Numbered from the stretch's first letter, positions 18,615 through 27,846 are shown. The stretch is DNA of 64,000 nt from Marinomonas phaeophyticola (GCF_026966905.1 NZ_JAPUBN010000019.1:186001-250000), one strand, 5' to 3'. The notes: a model not told the origin generated them from the sequence alone. Numbers and translations are program-made.

Positions 18615-19379
18615 ATGCAAATCGCGGTATTTGATTCCGGCATTGGTGGGACGAGTGTGTTAGAGCATTTAAAGCAGTATTTACCATACGCCCATTTTTC
18701 GTATTTCATGGATAATCTCTATATGCCGTATGGGAATTTATCTCTGCCTTTATTGCATGAACGGCTTATTGTATTAGTAAACGCAGCTATTCAGAAGTTA
18801 AAATCCATTGATTTAATCGTATTAGCGTGTAATACGGCCAGTACACAAGGTCTGGATTTACTTCGACAGCACATCAATATTCCTATTATTGGTGTTGTGC
18901 CTGCAGTTAAGCCTGCCTGCTTACTCAGTCAAAAAAGTGTGGGTTTACTCGCCACGCCTGCCACTGTTGGTAGTTCGTATATTCAGGGCTTAATAGCTCA
19001 ATACGCCTTAAATAAGCCCGTGTATTTGTATGGATCAACAGAACTTGTTCATCTAGCTGAAGAAAAATTTTGGCAAGGCTCTGTTTCTCCAGTAAAGGTT
19101 AAGCAGGCACTACAAAAGCTTAATATCCATCCAGATATTGATTGCTTAGTATTAGGCTGTACTCATTTCCCTATTTTAAAGGCTGAAATCCAACAAGCTC
19201 TAGGTAAAACAATACAACTCATTGATTCTGGTGAAGCGATAGCAAGGAGAGCAAAAGCATTAGCTTTTGCTTTGAATTCCAGTATGGTGCATCCATCCAA
19301 GATAGCTTCAACGTCTTATTTTTCTACCTCCAAGCTTAAACATAAGCACGACTTAATGGTTGAATGCCTGACTGATTAA
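18615..19379 (+). CDS. murI: Glutamate racemase
   Basis: MurI interconverts L- and D-glutamate for peptidoglycan precursors. The 254-residue protein shows FDSGIGGTSV with D7 and S8, the two catalytic cysteines in ACNTAS (C72) and LGCTHF (C182), and YMPYGNLS in place of the usual PYG loop. The protein is slightly shorter than many MurI proteins, ending soon after the second active-site region. The start ATG at 18615 is the only reasonable one. The next gene begins 64 bp downstream on the same strand. Confidence 0.9.
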   Translation: MQIAVFDSGIGGTSVLEHLKQYLPYAHFSYFMDNLYMPYGNLSLPLLHERLIVLVNAAIQKLKSIDLIVLACNTASTQGLDLLRQHINIPIIGVVPAVKPACLLSQKSVGLLATPATVGSSYIQGLIAQYALNKPVYLYGSTELVHLAEEKFWQGSVSPVKVKQALQKLNIHPDIDCLVLGCTHFPILKAEIQQALGKTIQLIDSGEAIARRAKALAFALNSSMVHPSKIASTSYFSTSKLKHKHDLMVECLTD

Positions 19380-19443
19380 CTCTACTTTTCACATAAACCA
19401 TTCTATTTTATATGCATATACTAATTGCTATTAGGGGTCTTAT

Positions 19444-20321
19444 TTGAGTATTCATTCGCAATCACGAGGTGAGCTGGTACTGGTTCTAGTGACGATTCTA
19501 GCTGCGTTTGGTTGGATATTTGCAAAAGAGTCGATAGTAGAAATGCCGCCTTTACTTTTTATGGGAATACGCTTTTTACTTGCTGGTATTATTTTAGTTA
19601 TGTTGGGAAAACGGTTTTTTCGAGGGCTAAATTTCGCCAATATAAAAAAAGCTATGATGGTAGGGGGGTTGGGAGTGTGGCTATGGGGCTTTGGGTCTCA
19701 GGGCTTGATCACAGTAATAATCTGGGGGTAGGAGCTTTTATCATGAGTCTCGGAGCAATATTAACCCCGATTATGGCTAAGTTTCTATTTGGTGCTTCAC
19801 CTTCAAATAGTGTTTGGTATGCGTCTTTGGTTGCTATTATTGGGCTTGGTTTTTTATCATTAGCTAATGGCTTAGACTTTGAGTTATCGCATCTATTCTT
19901 TCTTGGTAGTGCTTTTTGTGTTGCGCTTCAAATGAATCTATTGTCTCGATTTTCATTGAATATTCATGTATTGGTACTGACATCCATTCAGCTTATTGTC
20001 ACTGGAGTCGTGTTACTTTTAGTGTCTTTCATATTTGAGACTATGCCAGAGTCTATATCAAATGAAGCGATTAAATGGTTGTTATTAAGTATTGTAATTG
20101 CCACCAGCTTACGGTTTTTTCTCCAAACTTATGGACTTAGCTTAACGCCTGTGAGTCATGCGGCAATTCTGCTAAATTTGGAACCGGTATGGACCGCTAT
20201 ATTGGCGACATTTTGGTTTAGTGAGGTCATGAAGGCCAATCAAATAATAGGGTGTAGCCTTATCTTTTTAGCCATGTTAGTCAGCCGATGGCATCAATTT
20301 AAGGAGTTTATTAAGAAGTAA
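19444..20321 (+). pseudogene. EamA/DMT family transporter, frameshifted
   Basis: EamA permeases are ten-helix inner-membrane exporters of small metabolites. Reading starts at a TTG at 19444 (AGGGG six bases upstream) and gives four helices' worth of EamA-like sequence to a G6 run at 19663-19668. One more G there yields VGGVGSVAMGLWVSGLDHSN and joins a second frame that runs to 20321 and includes the second EamA repeat. Both parts are otherwise intact. This is the third gene in the window broken by a single missing homopolymer base. Confidence 0.88.
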
Positions 20322-20322
20322 T

Positions 20323-20366
20323 GCTTTCTCTAACAGAGGTAAGAAGGTAGCGTAATTAGAGAAAGC
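20323..20366. terminator. Inverted repeat between convergent EamA and RraA genes
   Basis: GCTTTCTCTAA (20323-20333) pairs perfectly with TTAGAGAAAGC (20356-20366) across a 22-base loop. It lies between two convergent stop codons and may terminate both, though there is no strong T-run. Confidence 0.5.
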
Positions 20367-20386
20367 AATAAGAAAGCATTGAATGG

Positions 20387-21091
20387 CTATTTCTCTCTTT
20401 GTGCTTCAAACTCAGACCAAGCTTGTTTAAATGATTCAAAGCTAAAATCAGGTTGTTTCGCAGCATCGAGTACAATTTTTTCACGATCAATCATTTTTTT
20501 GATGGCTTCAACTAGACCTGCTTGAGCCGCTTTTGGAATAACAACGGCACCGTGTTTATCGGCATGTATCATGTCTCCTGGATGGATGGTTAATCCAAAT
20601 AGAGAGACAGGTGTATCAATTTCTTTAATTCGCACAAACGCGTGGGAAGGACCGATAGCCCCCGCAATAACTTGATAACCCTCTGCCATAGCATCTAGAT
20701 CTCGCATAACGCCATTGGTGAGTGTTCCTTGTAGGCCAAAGCCTTTATGGACAGCGGTATTCACTTCTCCCCAGTAAGCTCCAACGCAATCAGGGTAGTC
20801 TAAGTCTTCTATCACAGCGATGCTGTGCTCTGATGAATTAGCCATATATTCATAATAGGCCATACGGCGAGTCGCAATTACTTCTGTTTTTTCAGTAGTA
20901 GGTACCGCGGCTTTAATTTTCGCAGTGCGTGCATAGCCGCAAATCGGCGCAAGTGAGGGGTTCGCGGCTAAAACTGTTTTACGGGTAAAACCGTCGCCTT
21001 GTCTTTTGCCTAATACCACTTCGATGGCATTTGCAATAGAAGGAGTATCAACGGCTCGTAGAGCATCGAAGTAAGCCTTGTCAAAAATCAT
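20387..21091 (-). CDS. RraA-family protein, probable aldolase of the HMG/CHA type
   Basis: The 234-residue protein belongs to the RraA family. Catabolic members are class II aldolases cleaving 4-hydroxy-4-methyl-2-oxoglutarate or 4-carboxy-4-hydroxy-2-oxoadipate to pyruvate plus another 2-oxoacid. The segment GFGLQGTLTNGVMRDLDAM carries the conserved glycine and RD pair for metal and substrate binding, and DKHGAVVIP is also typical. The start ATG at 21091 overlaps the stop of the hydrolase upstream (ATGA) and has GGAGA seven bases before it. As last gene of the TRAP/HisD-like operon, it probably makes pyruvate or another central metabolite from the pathway's last intermediate. Confidence 0.85.
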   Translation of the reverse strand: MIFDKAYFDALRAVDTPSIANAIEVVLGKRQGDGFTRKTVLAANPSLAPICGYARTAKIKAAVPTTEKTEVIATRRMAYYEYMANSSEHSIAVIEDLDYPDCVGAYWGEVNTAVHKGFGLQGTLTNGVMRDLDAMAEGYQVIAGAIGPSHAFVRIKEIDTPVSLFGLTIHPGDMIHADKHGAVVIPKAAQAGLVEAIKKMIDREKIVLDAAKQPDFSFESFKQAWSEFEAQREK

Positions 21092-21822
21092 ATAAGAGTC
21101 TCCAGCCAATTTTCAAGATGGGTGTTGGTTGCTTGTGGTGCTTGCAAAGTAATTAAATGACCCGCATTAGGGATCACGTGTAATTGACAATTTGGCATCA
21201 TAGCCGCAATAGCCTGATGCCGATCTAATGGACAGAGCTGGTCAAATTCACCACATAAAGTGATGCTTTTGCCTGTAAAGTTTTTTAGTGATTCAGATTG
21301 GTCTTGTCGATTACGTAGCGCCAAGGATTGTTGAATAAAAACGTCTTGTCCTAGATCTCGAGCCATGGCTAAAACAAGTGATACTTGAGCTTCTTGTTCT
21401 GTGTCTGAGCCACCGTATTTTGGTGCCATTTGATGTTGGATGACCTCTAAGTGCCGTCCTTCAAACGCCATTTCAATTTGTGGTGTTCTATTTGCCTGTA
21501 TTTCTGCAGATTCAGCCCAAGGGTTGGTGTCCATCAGAGCTAAACCGGCGATAAGCTCAGGATGCTGACGAGCCATTTCCATGGCAATGATGCCTCCCAT
21601 GGATAGCCCCGCAAGAGCAAAACGCGACCATGGGATTTGAGCAAAAATGGCCTCCGCTATTGATTCCATGCTCGAGCCATCATCCGTTCTAGCAATAATA
21701 ATATCCCGATGATTCTGAAAGGCAGATAGTTGATGTGTGAACAAGCGTTGATCACACATCATACCAGGTATCAGTACCAGAGGTAATTTAGAATTAGACA
21801 CTTTGGGTATAACCTGCATCAT
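21088..21822 (-). CDS. Alpha/beta hydrolase of the island
   Basis: The protein has the elements of an alpha/beta hydrolase: LVLIPGMMCDQRLF near the N-terminus, the nucleophile elbow AGLSMGGIIAM, an acid in CGEFDQLCPL and a terminal NAGHLITLQ histidine. The open frame begins at 21861, but that start overlaps the bicupin gene by 68 bases. I place the start at the ATG near 21822, with a GTG at 21801 as an equal alternative. It overlaps the next gene by ATGA. In this operon it may hydrolyse an ester, lactone or C-C bond formed after the oxidation steps. Confidence 0.78.
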   Translation of the reverse strand: MMQVIPKVSNSKLPLVLIPGMMCDQRLFTHQLSAFQNHRDIIIARTDDGSSMESIAEAIFAQIPWSRFALAGLSMGGIIAMEMARQHPELIAGLALMDTNPWAESAEIQANRTPQIEMAFEGRHLEVIQHQMAPKYGGSDTEQEAQVSLVLAMARDLGQDVFIQQSLALRNRQDQSESLKNFTGKSITLCGEFDQLCPLDRHQAIAAMMPNCQLHVIPNAGHLITLQAPQATNTHLENWLETLI

Positions 21823-22762
21823 CATCGGTACTGCGAACCAGAAATAACCCTGTAACACCACTTACATTAGGTTTTATGCTTCTGGTTGTATTGGGCGGTA
21901 CAGCACAGGTATCTCCTGGCGCAAGAATGGCTGTTTCATTATCCACTGTGATTTTCCAATGGCCTTCATGGACCATAAAAATTTCATGTTGATGACTTGT
22001 ATAGGAGTCTCCTAAACCTGCTTGGCCTGCTTGTAAAAAATCAATTTCAAACCCAGGCCTATCCTTTAACATTCCTTGCGCGCCTAACACTTGAACGATT
22101 TCTTTATTTCCGGTTGCTTTGATATCAAGATAACGAGCAACATAGTGAGGAATAACTTCTTTTTCGCTTAAAACAGGAAACTGAGCTAACTCTTCAAGCG
22201 TTAATAATGGCATTGGTTTGATACCATTAGGTAACTTCTCCCCTTTTTTAGAGTCATAAAGACGGCCCGTCTCAGCTAAAATTAAACCGTGTTGCTCTGC
22301 TGTTTTTATAACGTGGGGCGCCCAAATTACGCCACCACCAGCATTATCACCACCAAGAACGGCCATAATCATACCGTACTCTTCTCCCACATTTTCAAAC
22401 CCTCTAAAAATGCCTGTAGGGATATTGAATAGATCGCCTTCTTTCGCAATAAATTCACCATCGGTCCCGTCGATACCCCAGAAAAAACGCCAGGTACCTT
22501 TATGGACAAAGAACACTTCAGCTGTGCGGTGAGTGTGTAATGAGTTGGTGCATTTAGGTGGCTGTCCTGCAGCACCAATGTTAAAACCAGGTGTCTCATG
22601 GATATGGACATGTTGATCTGGACTTTCAGATACCCCTGCACCAATGATAGTAAAGTTTTCTTTTTGATCTGAGCCTGGGGTGTGAGTGTCGATAAATGCG
22701 GTTCGACACGGAATCAGCTCTCCATAGCGTACTATTCTTTGTTGTAATGTTTGAGTATTCAA
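21794..22762 (-). CDS. Bicupin protein, possible dioxygenase-like enzyme
   Basis: Two cupin domains are visible in about 322 residues. The N-terminal one has a full motif 1 HTHRTAEVFFVHKG (H76, H78, E82 as possible metal ligands), but motif 2 has arginine (R120) where histidine is usual. The C-terminal one (YTSHQHEIFMVHEG, then PPNTTR) lacks the usual ligand histidines. I chose a TTG at 22762 because AAGGG lies eight bases upstream and it avoids overlap with the SDR gene; a GTG at 22771 is the alternative. The fold resembles gentisate-dioxygenase-like bicupins, so ring or C-C cleavage is possible, but an isomerase or a non-enzymatic role cannot be excluded. Confidence 0.75.
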   Translation of the reverse strand: MNTQTLQQRIVRYGELIPCRTAFIDTHTPGSDQKENFTIIGAGVSESPDQHVHIHETPGFNIGAAGQPPKCTNSLHTHRTAEVFFVHKGTWRFFWGIDGTDGEFIAKEGDLFNIPTGIFRGFENVGEEYGMIMAVLGGDNAGGGVIWAPHVIKTAEQHGLILAETGRLYDSKKGEKLPNGIKPMPLLTLEELAQFPVLSEKEVIPHYVARYLDIKATGNKEIVQVLGAQGMLKDRPGFEIDFLQAGQAGLGDSYTSHQHEIFMVHEGHWKITVDNETAILAPGDTCAVPPNTTRSIKPNVSGVTGLFLVRSTDDDAGYTQSV

Positions 22763-22784
22763 TGTATTCACCCTTGAATGTAAT

Positions 22785-23549
22785 TTAATAGGCTGTCCAA
22801 CCACCATCAACCATTAGCGCGCTACCCGTAATCAGTGCGCTGGCATCGGATGCAAGAAATACAGCAGGCCCCATAATGTCCTCAACTTCCCCAACACGTT
22901 TTAATGCAATCATGTCTTCTACGTAAGCTTTAAAATCTGAATCTTGAAGAAATGGTTCGGTTAAAGGCGTTTTAATAAAGGTTGGGCAAAGCGTGTTAAT
23001 TCGGATGTTATGTGCTCCGAGTTCCTTGGCCATGGCCTTTGTAAATCCTTCTACAGCATGTTTACTGGCACAGTAAGTAGCCCTGTTAGGTCCACCAACA
23101 TGCCCCATTTGACTGGAAATAGTGATCAAACTGCCTGGTAGTTTATGCTGGATCAGTTTTTTTGCGACGCATTGCGTAACAAAAAAAGCGGATTTGGTAT
23201 TTAGTGAGAAAGTAAAATCAAAGTCGCTTTCGGTGACCTCTAAAGCAGGACTATGGCGAGCACCTCCAGCACTGGATATTAAAATGTCGAACGGGTCTGT
23301 CGCATCGATAAATTTAGTCACTTTCTCTAAATCGGTCACATCCAGAGAGTGTGTGTCTGCAAGCCAACCTTGTTCTCTCATGGCTAAGGCTGCATTTTCT
23401 ATTTCGTGTTTACTGCGTGCAGTCAAGGTGACATGGGCACCAGCTTCCGCTAATGCGACAGCGGATGCTAGGCCAATTCCTCTACCTGCACCGGTAACCA
23501 AGGCTCGCTTACCCTGGAGGTTAAAAGACGGTGTTTTAGGTAAAATCAT
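22785..23549 (-). CDS. Short-chain dehydrogenase/reductase
   Basis: The 254-residue SDR has the cofactor motif TGAGRGIG at residues 19-26, SSAGG in place of NNAG, ISSQMG with the catalytic serine, and YCASK as the YxxxK motif. It probably oxidises a secondary alcohol with NAD(P)+ in the cytoplasm. It begins five bases after the stop of the HisD-like gene. In known sulfopropanediol clusters SDRs (HpsO/HpsP) accompany HpsN, a useful parallel. The actual substrate here is unknown. Confidence 0.9.
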   Translation of the reverse strand: MILPKTPSFNLQGKRALVTGAGRGIGLASAVALAEAGAHVTLTARSKHEIENAALAMREQGWLADTHSLDVTDLEKVTKFIDATDPFDILISSAGGARHSPALEVTESDFDFTFSLNTKSAFFVTQCVAKKLIQHKLPGSLITISSQMGHVGGPNRATYCASKHAVEGFTKAMAKELGAHNIRINTLCPTFIKTPLTEPFLQDSDFKAYVEDMIALKRVGEVEDIMGPAVFLASDASALITGSALMVDGGWTAY

Positions 23550-23554
23550 AATGA

Positions 23555-24868
23555 TTACTCAGGTTGTACTGCACTATAGGGTGCTACAGTTCGGTTACCG
23601 TAACGACGAACACGAATATTAGCTTGTTCACCATGCCCCGAAAAACCTTCTAAAGCACATAGTCGAGAGCAGTGTTCGCCTACATGAGCCGATGCTTCGT
23701 CAGTAAGAACTTTTTGATAAGTACATGTTTTAATGAATTTACCTACCCATAATCCCCCTGTGAAACGTGCTGCTTTTTTGGTTGGAAGAGTATGGTTAGT
23801 ACCTATGCATTTATCTCCAAAAGAAACGTTAGTGCGTGGGCCTAAAAACAGTGCGCCATAATTCGTTAAGTTATCTTTGAACCAATCGTCTCGGTCGGTC
23901 ATGATTTGCACATGTTCAGACGCAAGGTCATCTGCAATAGCCAGCATTTCATCATAACTTTCCGCAACGATAACTTGTCCATACTCTTCCCAGCTTTGAC
24001 GAGCTGCATCAGCAGTAGGAAGAATGGTTAATTGACGTTCAACTTCTGCCATAGTGTCTTTTGCTAGTTGCTCAGAATTTGTTAATAGAATGGCAGGGGA
24101 ATTGATGCCGTGTTCTGCTTGACCAAGCAGGTCGACAGCGCAGAGCTCACCATCTACGGTCTCGTCAGCAATGATGAGCGTTTCAGTTGGGCCGGCAAAT
24201 AAATCGATACCAACGCGACCGAATAATTGACGTTTTGCTTCAGCAACAAAGGCGTTGCCTGGACCTACTAGCATGTCGACTGGTTTGATGGTTTGCGTAC
24301 CAATTGCCATAGCGGCAACAGCTTGAATACCACCTAACGCATAAATTTCATTCGCTCCAGCTAGATGTTGGGCGGCCACAATAGCGGCTGAAGGTTTTCC
24401 TTTGTAAGGTGGTGCACAAGATACGATGCGTTTAACACCAGCAACATTGGCTGTTAAGACGGACATATGTGCAGAAGCTACCATTGGGTATTTGCCACCA
24501 GGAACATAGCAACCAACAGAATTAACAGGAATGTTTTTATGTCCTAAGATGACACCAGGTAAGGTCTCTACTTCAATGTCGCGTAAAGCCGCTTTTTGAT
24601 GCTCTGCAAAACGACGTACTTGTGTTTGAGCAAATTCAATGTCTTTTAGTTCTTGGTCGCTTAGGCTATCCAAGCAAGCTTGAATTTCTGCAGGTGTTAG
24701 CTGGTAACTGTCACGATCCCATTTATCGAACTTATTTGACATTTCACGAACCGCTGCATCGCCACGAGTTTCAACATCAATGATTGCCGCTTCAACAATA
24801 GCCCTTACTTGGGCGTTCATTTCAGCAACGACACTTTCTTCTTTTCCAGTTTTTAAATAGATAGCCAT
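23555..24868 (-). CDS. HisD-family dehydrogenase of the HpsN type (catabolic, not histidine synthesis)
   Basis: The 437-residue protein is a histidinol dehydrogenase homologue. The zinc ligands Q250, H253, D352 and H412 and the catalytic pair E318/H319 are all present. Family members oxidise a primary alcohol through the aldehyde to the acid with two NAD+. HpsN oxidises 2,3-dihydroxypropane-1-sulfonate in marine and soil bacteria, and the N-terminal and central motifs here ([23 protein letters not shown]) fit that catabolic branch. It lies directly after TRAP transporter genes and far from any histidine gene. The start ATG at 24868 has AGAGG upstream. No sulfite-releasing genes (suyAB, xsc, cuyA) are in the window, so sulfopropanediol itself is unproven as substrate. 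Confidence 0.88.
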   Translation of the reverse strand: MAIYLKTGKEESVVAEMNAQVRAIVEAAIIDVETRGDAAVREMSNKFDKWDRDSYQLTPAEIQACLDSLSDQELKDIEFAQTQVRRFAEHQKAALRDIEVETLPGVILGHKNIPVNSVGCYVPGGKYPMVASAHMSVLTANVAGVKRIVSCAPPYKGKPSAAIVAAQHLAGANEIYALGGIQAVAAMAIGTQTIKPVDMLVGPGNAFVAEAKRQLFGRVGIDLFAGPTETLIIADETVDGELCAVDLLGQAEHGINSPAILLTNSEQLAKDTMAEVERQLTILPTADAARQSWEEYGQVIVAESYDEMLAIADDLASEHVQIMTDRDDWFKDNLTNYGALFLGPRTNVSFGDKCIGTNHTLPTKKAARFTGGLWVGKFIKTCTYQKVLTDEASAHVGEHCSRLCALEGFSGHGEQANIRVRRYGNRTVAPYSAVQPE

Positions 24869-24910
24869 GATGGACCTCTTTTGTTGTTAATGTAAATTAA
24901 GTGGCACTGT

Positions 24911-26182
24911 TTAACTGAGAAACAGCAAAGAAATAGTTGGGATGAACGTTATCAGCATAAGAGCGAATAGCATGGCTATGATCCAAGGAATAACCGCCCT
25001 TGATAGGTGTTCATATTTGATATTACCGACTTGAGCCGCCATAAATAAATTGGCACCGAGAGGTGGGGTAACAAAACCAATTGCTAGGTTAACTATCATG
25101 ACGATGCCAAAGTGAACTGGATCGACATTAAGCTGCACAACAACAGGCAATAAGATAGGTGTTAAGATAACAATAGCGGCTAAGGTTTCTAAAAAAGTAC
25201 CAACGATCAGTAACAGTAAGTTAATGCTTAGTAAAATAAGAATTTTATTTTCTGTTAAATTTATAACAAAGTTTGCAATGATAGTTGGCACATTTTCGAG
25301 CGCCATAATGCGCCCAAAAGCAACAGAAGCCCCAACAATTATAAGTACTGAAGAGACAAGTAATGCGGACTCAAGGATGATTTTCGGTACACGTTTGATA
25401 GATAATTCTTTATAAACAAAGACGCTCAGAACAAAGCCAAATACCGCAGCGACAGCGGCAGATTCTGTTGGTGTAACCACACCACTGTAAATGCCACCTA
25501 ACACTAAAATAGGCATTAATAAGGATAATTTAGCATCATTGATAGCTGTTAATTTTGCTCCCCAAGAGGTGTCAAAATGTTGTTTCTTTGAATCAAATTG
25601 CTTTGATTGAAATAAGTTATAAATAATGAGAATAGCCGCAACCACTAACCCTGGGACGATTCCAGCTATAAACATAGATGTTACGGAAACTCCGGCTGTT
25701 ACGGCATAAACAATCATCACGACGCTTGGCGGTATCATTACACCTAAGCCTCCAGCGGTAGCAACCATTGCCCCTGCATACGGTTTGTCATAGCCGTTTT
25801 TTACCATTGCTGGAATCATAGCTAAACCTATGGCGGCCACAGTTGCTGAGCCTGTACCGGAAATAGCCGCAAAGAACAGGCATGCAATAATAGTAACGGT
25901 TCCTAGTCCGCCTTTTGTGTTGCCAAAAAAAGCGTAAGCTACTTTTAATAGTCGATCTGAAATACCGCCTTGGCTCATTAAATTTCCTGCGAGGGTAAAT
26001 AAAATAACCGCTAATAGAGTAAAGGAGTTGAGACCGCTAATCAGTCCTAAAGTAAAAAACTCTAAGGACAAGAAGGGCAGTGATAAAATGGTTAAAATAC
26101 TCGCTGAGCCAAGTGCAATGCCTATCGGTAAACCCAATAACATCAACAGAATAAAGCTGCCAAATAAAATTAATATAGTCAT
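24911..26182 (-). CDS. dctM: TRAP transporter large permease subunit
   Basis: The 423-residue protein is hydrophobic throughout, with about 12 membrane helices, and carries the DctM signature region (SGTGSATVAAIGLAMIPAM, then GVMIPPSVVMIVYA). With DctQ and DctP it imports an organic acid or other polar compound using the sodium gradient. The start ATG at 26182 has a GAGG leader. It lies just beyond the DctQ stop; the longer open frame overlaps DctQ and is not needed. Confidence 0.93.
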   Translation of the reverse strand: MTILILFGSFILLMLLGLPIGIALGSASILTILSLPFLSLEFFTLGLISGLNSFTLLAVILFTLAGNLMSQGGISDRLLKVAYAFFGNTKGGLGTVTIIACLFFAAISGTGSATVAAIGLAMIPAMVKNGYDKPYAGAMVATAGGLGVMIPPSVVMIVYAVTAGVSVTSMFIAGIVPGLVVAAILIIYNLFQSKQFDSKKQHFDTSWGAKLTAINDAKLSLLMPILVLGGIYSGVVTPTESAAVAAVFGFVLSVFVYKELSIKRVPKIILESALLVSSVLIIVGASVAFGRIMALENVPTIIANFVINLTENKILILLSINLLLLIVGTFLETLAAIVILTPILLPVVVQLNVDPVHFGIVMIVNLAIGFVTPPLGANLFMAAQVGNIKYEHLSRAVIPWIIAMLFALMLITFIPTISLLFLS

Positions 26183-26183
26183 A

Positions 26184-26672
26184 TTATTGAGCCTCTTCCG
26201 AGGTGTTCCAGTTTCCACAATGCTCATTGATACTCATCAATAAACGAATAATACTGAGTAGACTGCCAATGACTAATGCGGCATACAGAAGCCCCACTGA
26301 GACTTCCATGGCAGGTGCTATTTGATTTCTACTGATCGCTTTAGCTGTGATGACATAGCCGTAATACAGGACCACAAATGAATAAGCTAAGAAGAGCAAG
26401 TCAGAAAAAATTTGAGCAACTAAGCTGGCCTTTCTAGGCAAGATATCAAATAAAACAGATACCTTTAAATGACGTTTTTTCTTGATTCCATAACTAATAC
26501 CAAGATAAACCATCCAAACAAATAAATAGCGGGAAAGCTCTCCTGCCCAAGGTAAAGTAGTATCAAACAATCGTAAAATGACATTAGTGAAAATTAAAAC
26601 TACAATTAAAGACACGGAAGCAATGATTAAAGCGGGTTCAAAGTTCTCATCTAATTTACGTAGTAAATTCAT
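26184..26672 (-). CDS. dctQ: TRAP transporter small permease subunit
   Basis: The 162-residue protein has four hydrophobic helices, and the segment TTLPWAGELSRYLFVWMVYLG is the typical DctQ signature. I chose the ATG at 26672 because AGAGG lies six bases upstream; the open frame extends to 26735 without any Shine-Dalgarno. It follows dctP after a 77-bp gap with a perfect hairpin. Confidence 0.9.
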   Translation of the reverse strand: MNLLRKLDENFEPALIIASVSLIVVLIFTNVILRLFDTTLPWAGELSRYLFVWMVYLGISYGIKKKRHLKVSVLFDILPRKASLVAQIFSDLLFLAYSFVVLYYGYVITAKAISRNQIAPAMEVSVGLLYAALVIGSLLSIIRLLMSINEHCGNWNTSEEAQ

Positions 26673-26690
26673 AAAAGACCTCTTCATAAT

Positions 26691-26714
26691 GGCAATGGAC
26701 AAGAGTCCATTGCC
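26691..26714 (-). other. Intercistronic hairpin between dctP and dctQ
   Basis: GGCAATGGAC and GTCCATTGCC form a perfect 10-bp stem with a four-base loop. It lies directly after the binding-protein gene. By analogy with malE-malF type operons, such a hairpin may protect the 3' end of the binding-protein mRNA and lower permease expression. Confidence 0.7.
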
Positions 26715-26749
26715 AAAAACGTAGAATAAATACAAATAGCGAGGGTGGG

Positions 26750-27727
26750 TTATAATTGATCCATGAAATCATCGTAGAAGGACTGACCAACACGCTTGAT
26801 AATGTCATCTTTGATGGTTGTGTTAATTGTGTTTCCTAACGCTTTCTTGACATCGACAGGAACCTCATTTATCAGCAAGCCTTGCTTTCTTAAGGTATCT
26901 AATGTGTCGTTGTTTTCTTTTACTGTTAATTCACGCTGTAACTCTACGGTTTCTTTTGCTACTTCGCTTAATAATGCTTGCTGATTAGGTGATAAATTAT
27001 CCCAGAACTCTTTATTAGCGAACCACACTTCGGTTGTGTAAGTATGACCAGTTAAAGAAACGTATTTTTGAACTTCAAAAAAGCGTTCGATGTAAATAGA
27101 GGATAATGCGCTTTCTTGTCCATCAATTAGGCCCTGTTGTAATGAGGAATAAATTTCTCCCCAATTTAATGGCATAGGCGCGGCGCCAATTGATTTCCAT
27201 GCGGCGATTTGTGTCGGATTAGATGCGGCTCTCATTCGTAGACCTTGGAAACTCTCAACAGAGTCTAAGGGAGCACGGTTGTTGGAAAAATTTCTAAATC
27301 CCCTTTCAAAAAAGCCAATTCCTTTAAACCCTTTATCTTCCATAGCATCTTTAATCATATCTCCGCCTTTTCCATCCAGAACACGACGAGCTTGCTCTTT
27401 ATCATTGAAAAGGAAAAAGGTGTCTAAGACATTAAATTCAGGGACGACGGAAGAGAGTAAAACAGAGGCCCCCATAGTCATTTGAATAGAGCCTATTTGA
27501 ACTAATTCCGTAACTTCGTTGACACTGCCAATTTGGCCACCGGAAAAAATTTGTACATCGAAATCACCATTGGAACGTTTCTCCAAGTTTTCTTCGAAAT
27601 ATTCAAGAGACTTATGAATAGGGGAGGTTTCAGGTGTCGCATGAGCGATTCGAATGGTTGTCTCAGCATGGATCATGGCTGATGAAAGGCTGAGAGCCGC
27701 AACGAGTGAAAAGGTTCTAAATTGCAT
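26750..27727 (-). CDS. dctP: TRAP transporter substrate-binding protein, DctP type
   Basis: The 325-residue periplasmic protein starts with a signal peptide (MQFRTFSLVAALSLSSAMIHA) followed by TTIRIAHATPETSPIHKSL, a standard DctP beginning. The ligand arginine region GLRMRAASNPTQIAAWKSIGA is present, as is GEIYSSLQQGLIDGQE. It binds the substrate that DctQM then imports. The start ATG at 27727 has AAGGACGG eight bases upstream. A LacI-type operator candidate lies at 27786-27801. Confidence 0.93.
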   Translation of the reverse strand: MQFRTFSLVAALSLSSAMIHAETTIRIAHATPETSPIHKSLEYFEENLEKRSNGDFDVQIFSGGQIGSVNEVTELVQIGSIQMTMGASVLLSSVVPEFNVLDTFFLFNDKEQARRVLDGKGGDMIKDAMEDKGFKGIGFFERGFRNFSNNRAPLDSVESFQGLRMRAASNPTQIAAWKSIGAAPMPLNWGEIYSSLQQGLIDGQESALSSIYIERFFEVQKYVSLTGHTYTTEVWFANKEFWDNLSPNQQALLSEVAKETVELQRELTVKENNDTLDTLRKQGLLINEVPVDVKKALGNTINTTIKDDIIKRVGQSFYDDFMDQL

Positions 27728-27785
27728 TTTTATTACCGTCCTTTTTATTGTTAATTATCAGGCTGTGTTTGTATATTGAATGTTT

Positions 27786-27801
27786 TTGAATACGTATGCA
27801 A
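27786..27801. promoter_or_regulatory. Candidate LacI-family operator upstream of dctPQM operon
   Basis: TTGAATACGTATGCAA is a 16-bp palindrome with one mismatched pair and a CG centre, the usual form of LacI-family operators. The same sequence, including preceding T residues, occurs at 36372-36387 in front of the ABC operon. It lies 59 bp before the dctP start and 46 bp after the LacI gene stop. Confidence 0.8.
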
Positions 27802-27846
27802 GCGATTTTTCAATTTTCTAATAAGAGAAAAATCTTGTGTGATTAT

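Noticed and set aside
23122-23622. 166-residue plus-strand frame across the SDR and HisD-like genes
   Set aside because: It is antisense to two well-supported genes and has no domain signal or Shine-Dalgarno.
23555-24868. Assignment as histidine-pathway hisD
   Set aside because: No other histidine gene is near, and its neighbours are transport and catabolic genes as for HpsN-type enzymes.
22785-24868. Complete sulfopropanediol (DHPS) degradation cluster
   Set aside because: An HpsN-like gene, an SDR and TRAP genes are present, but no suyAB, xsc or cuyA-type desulfonation gene is in the window, and the bicupin, hydrolase and RraA genes are not part of that pathway.
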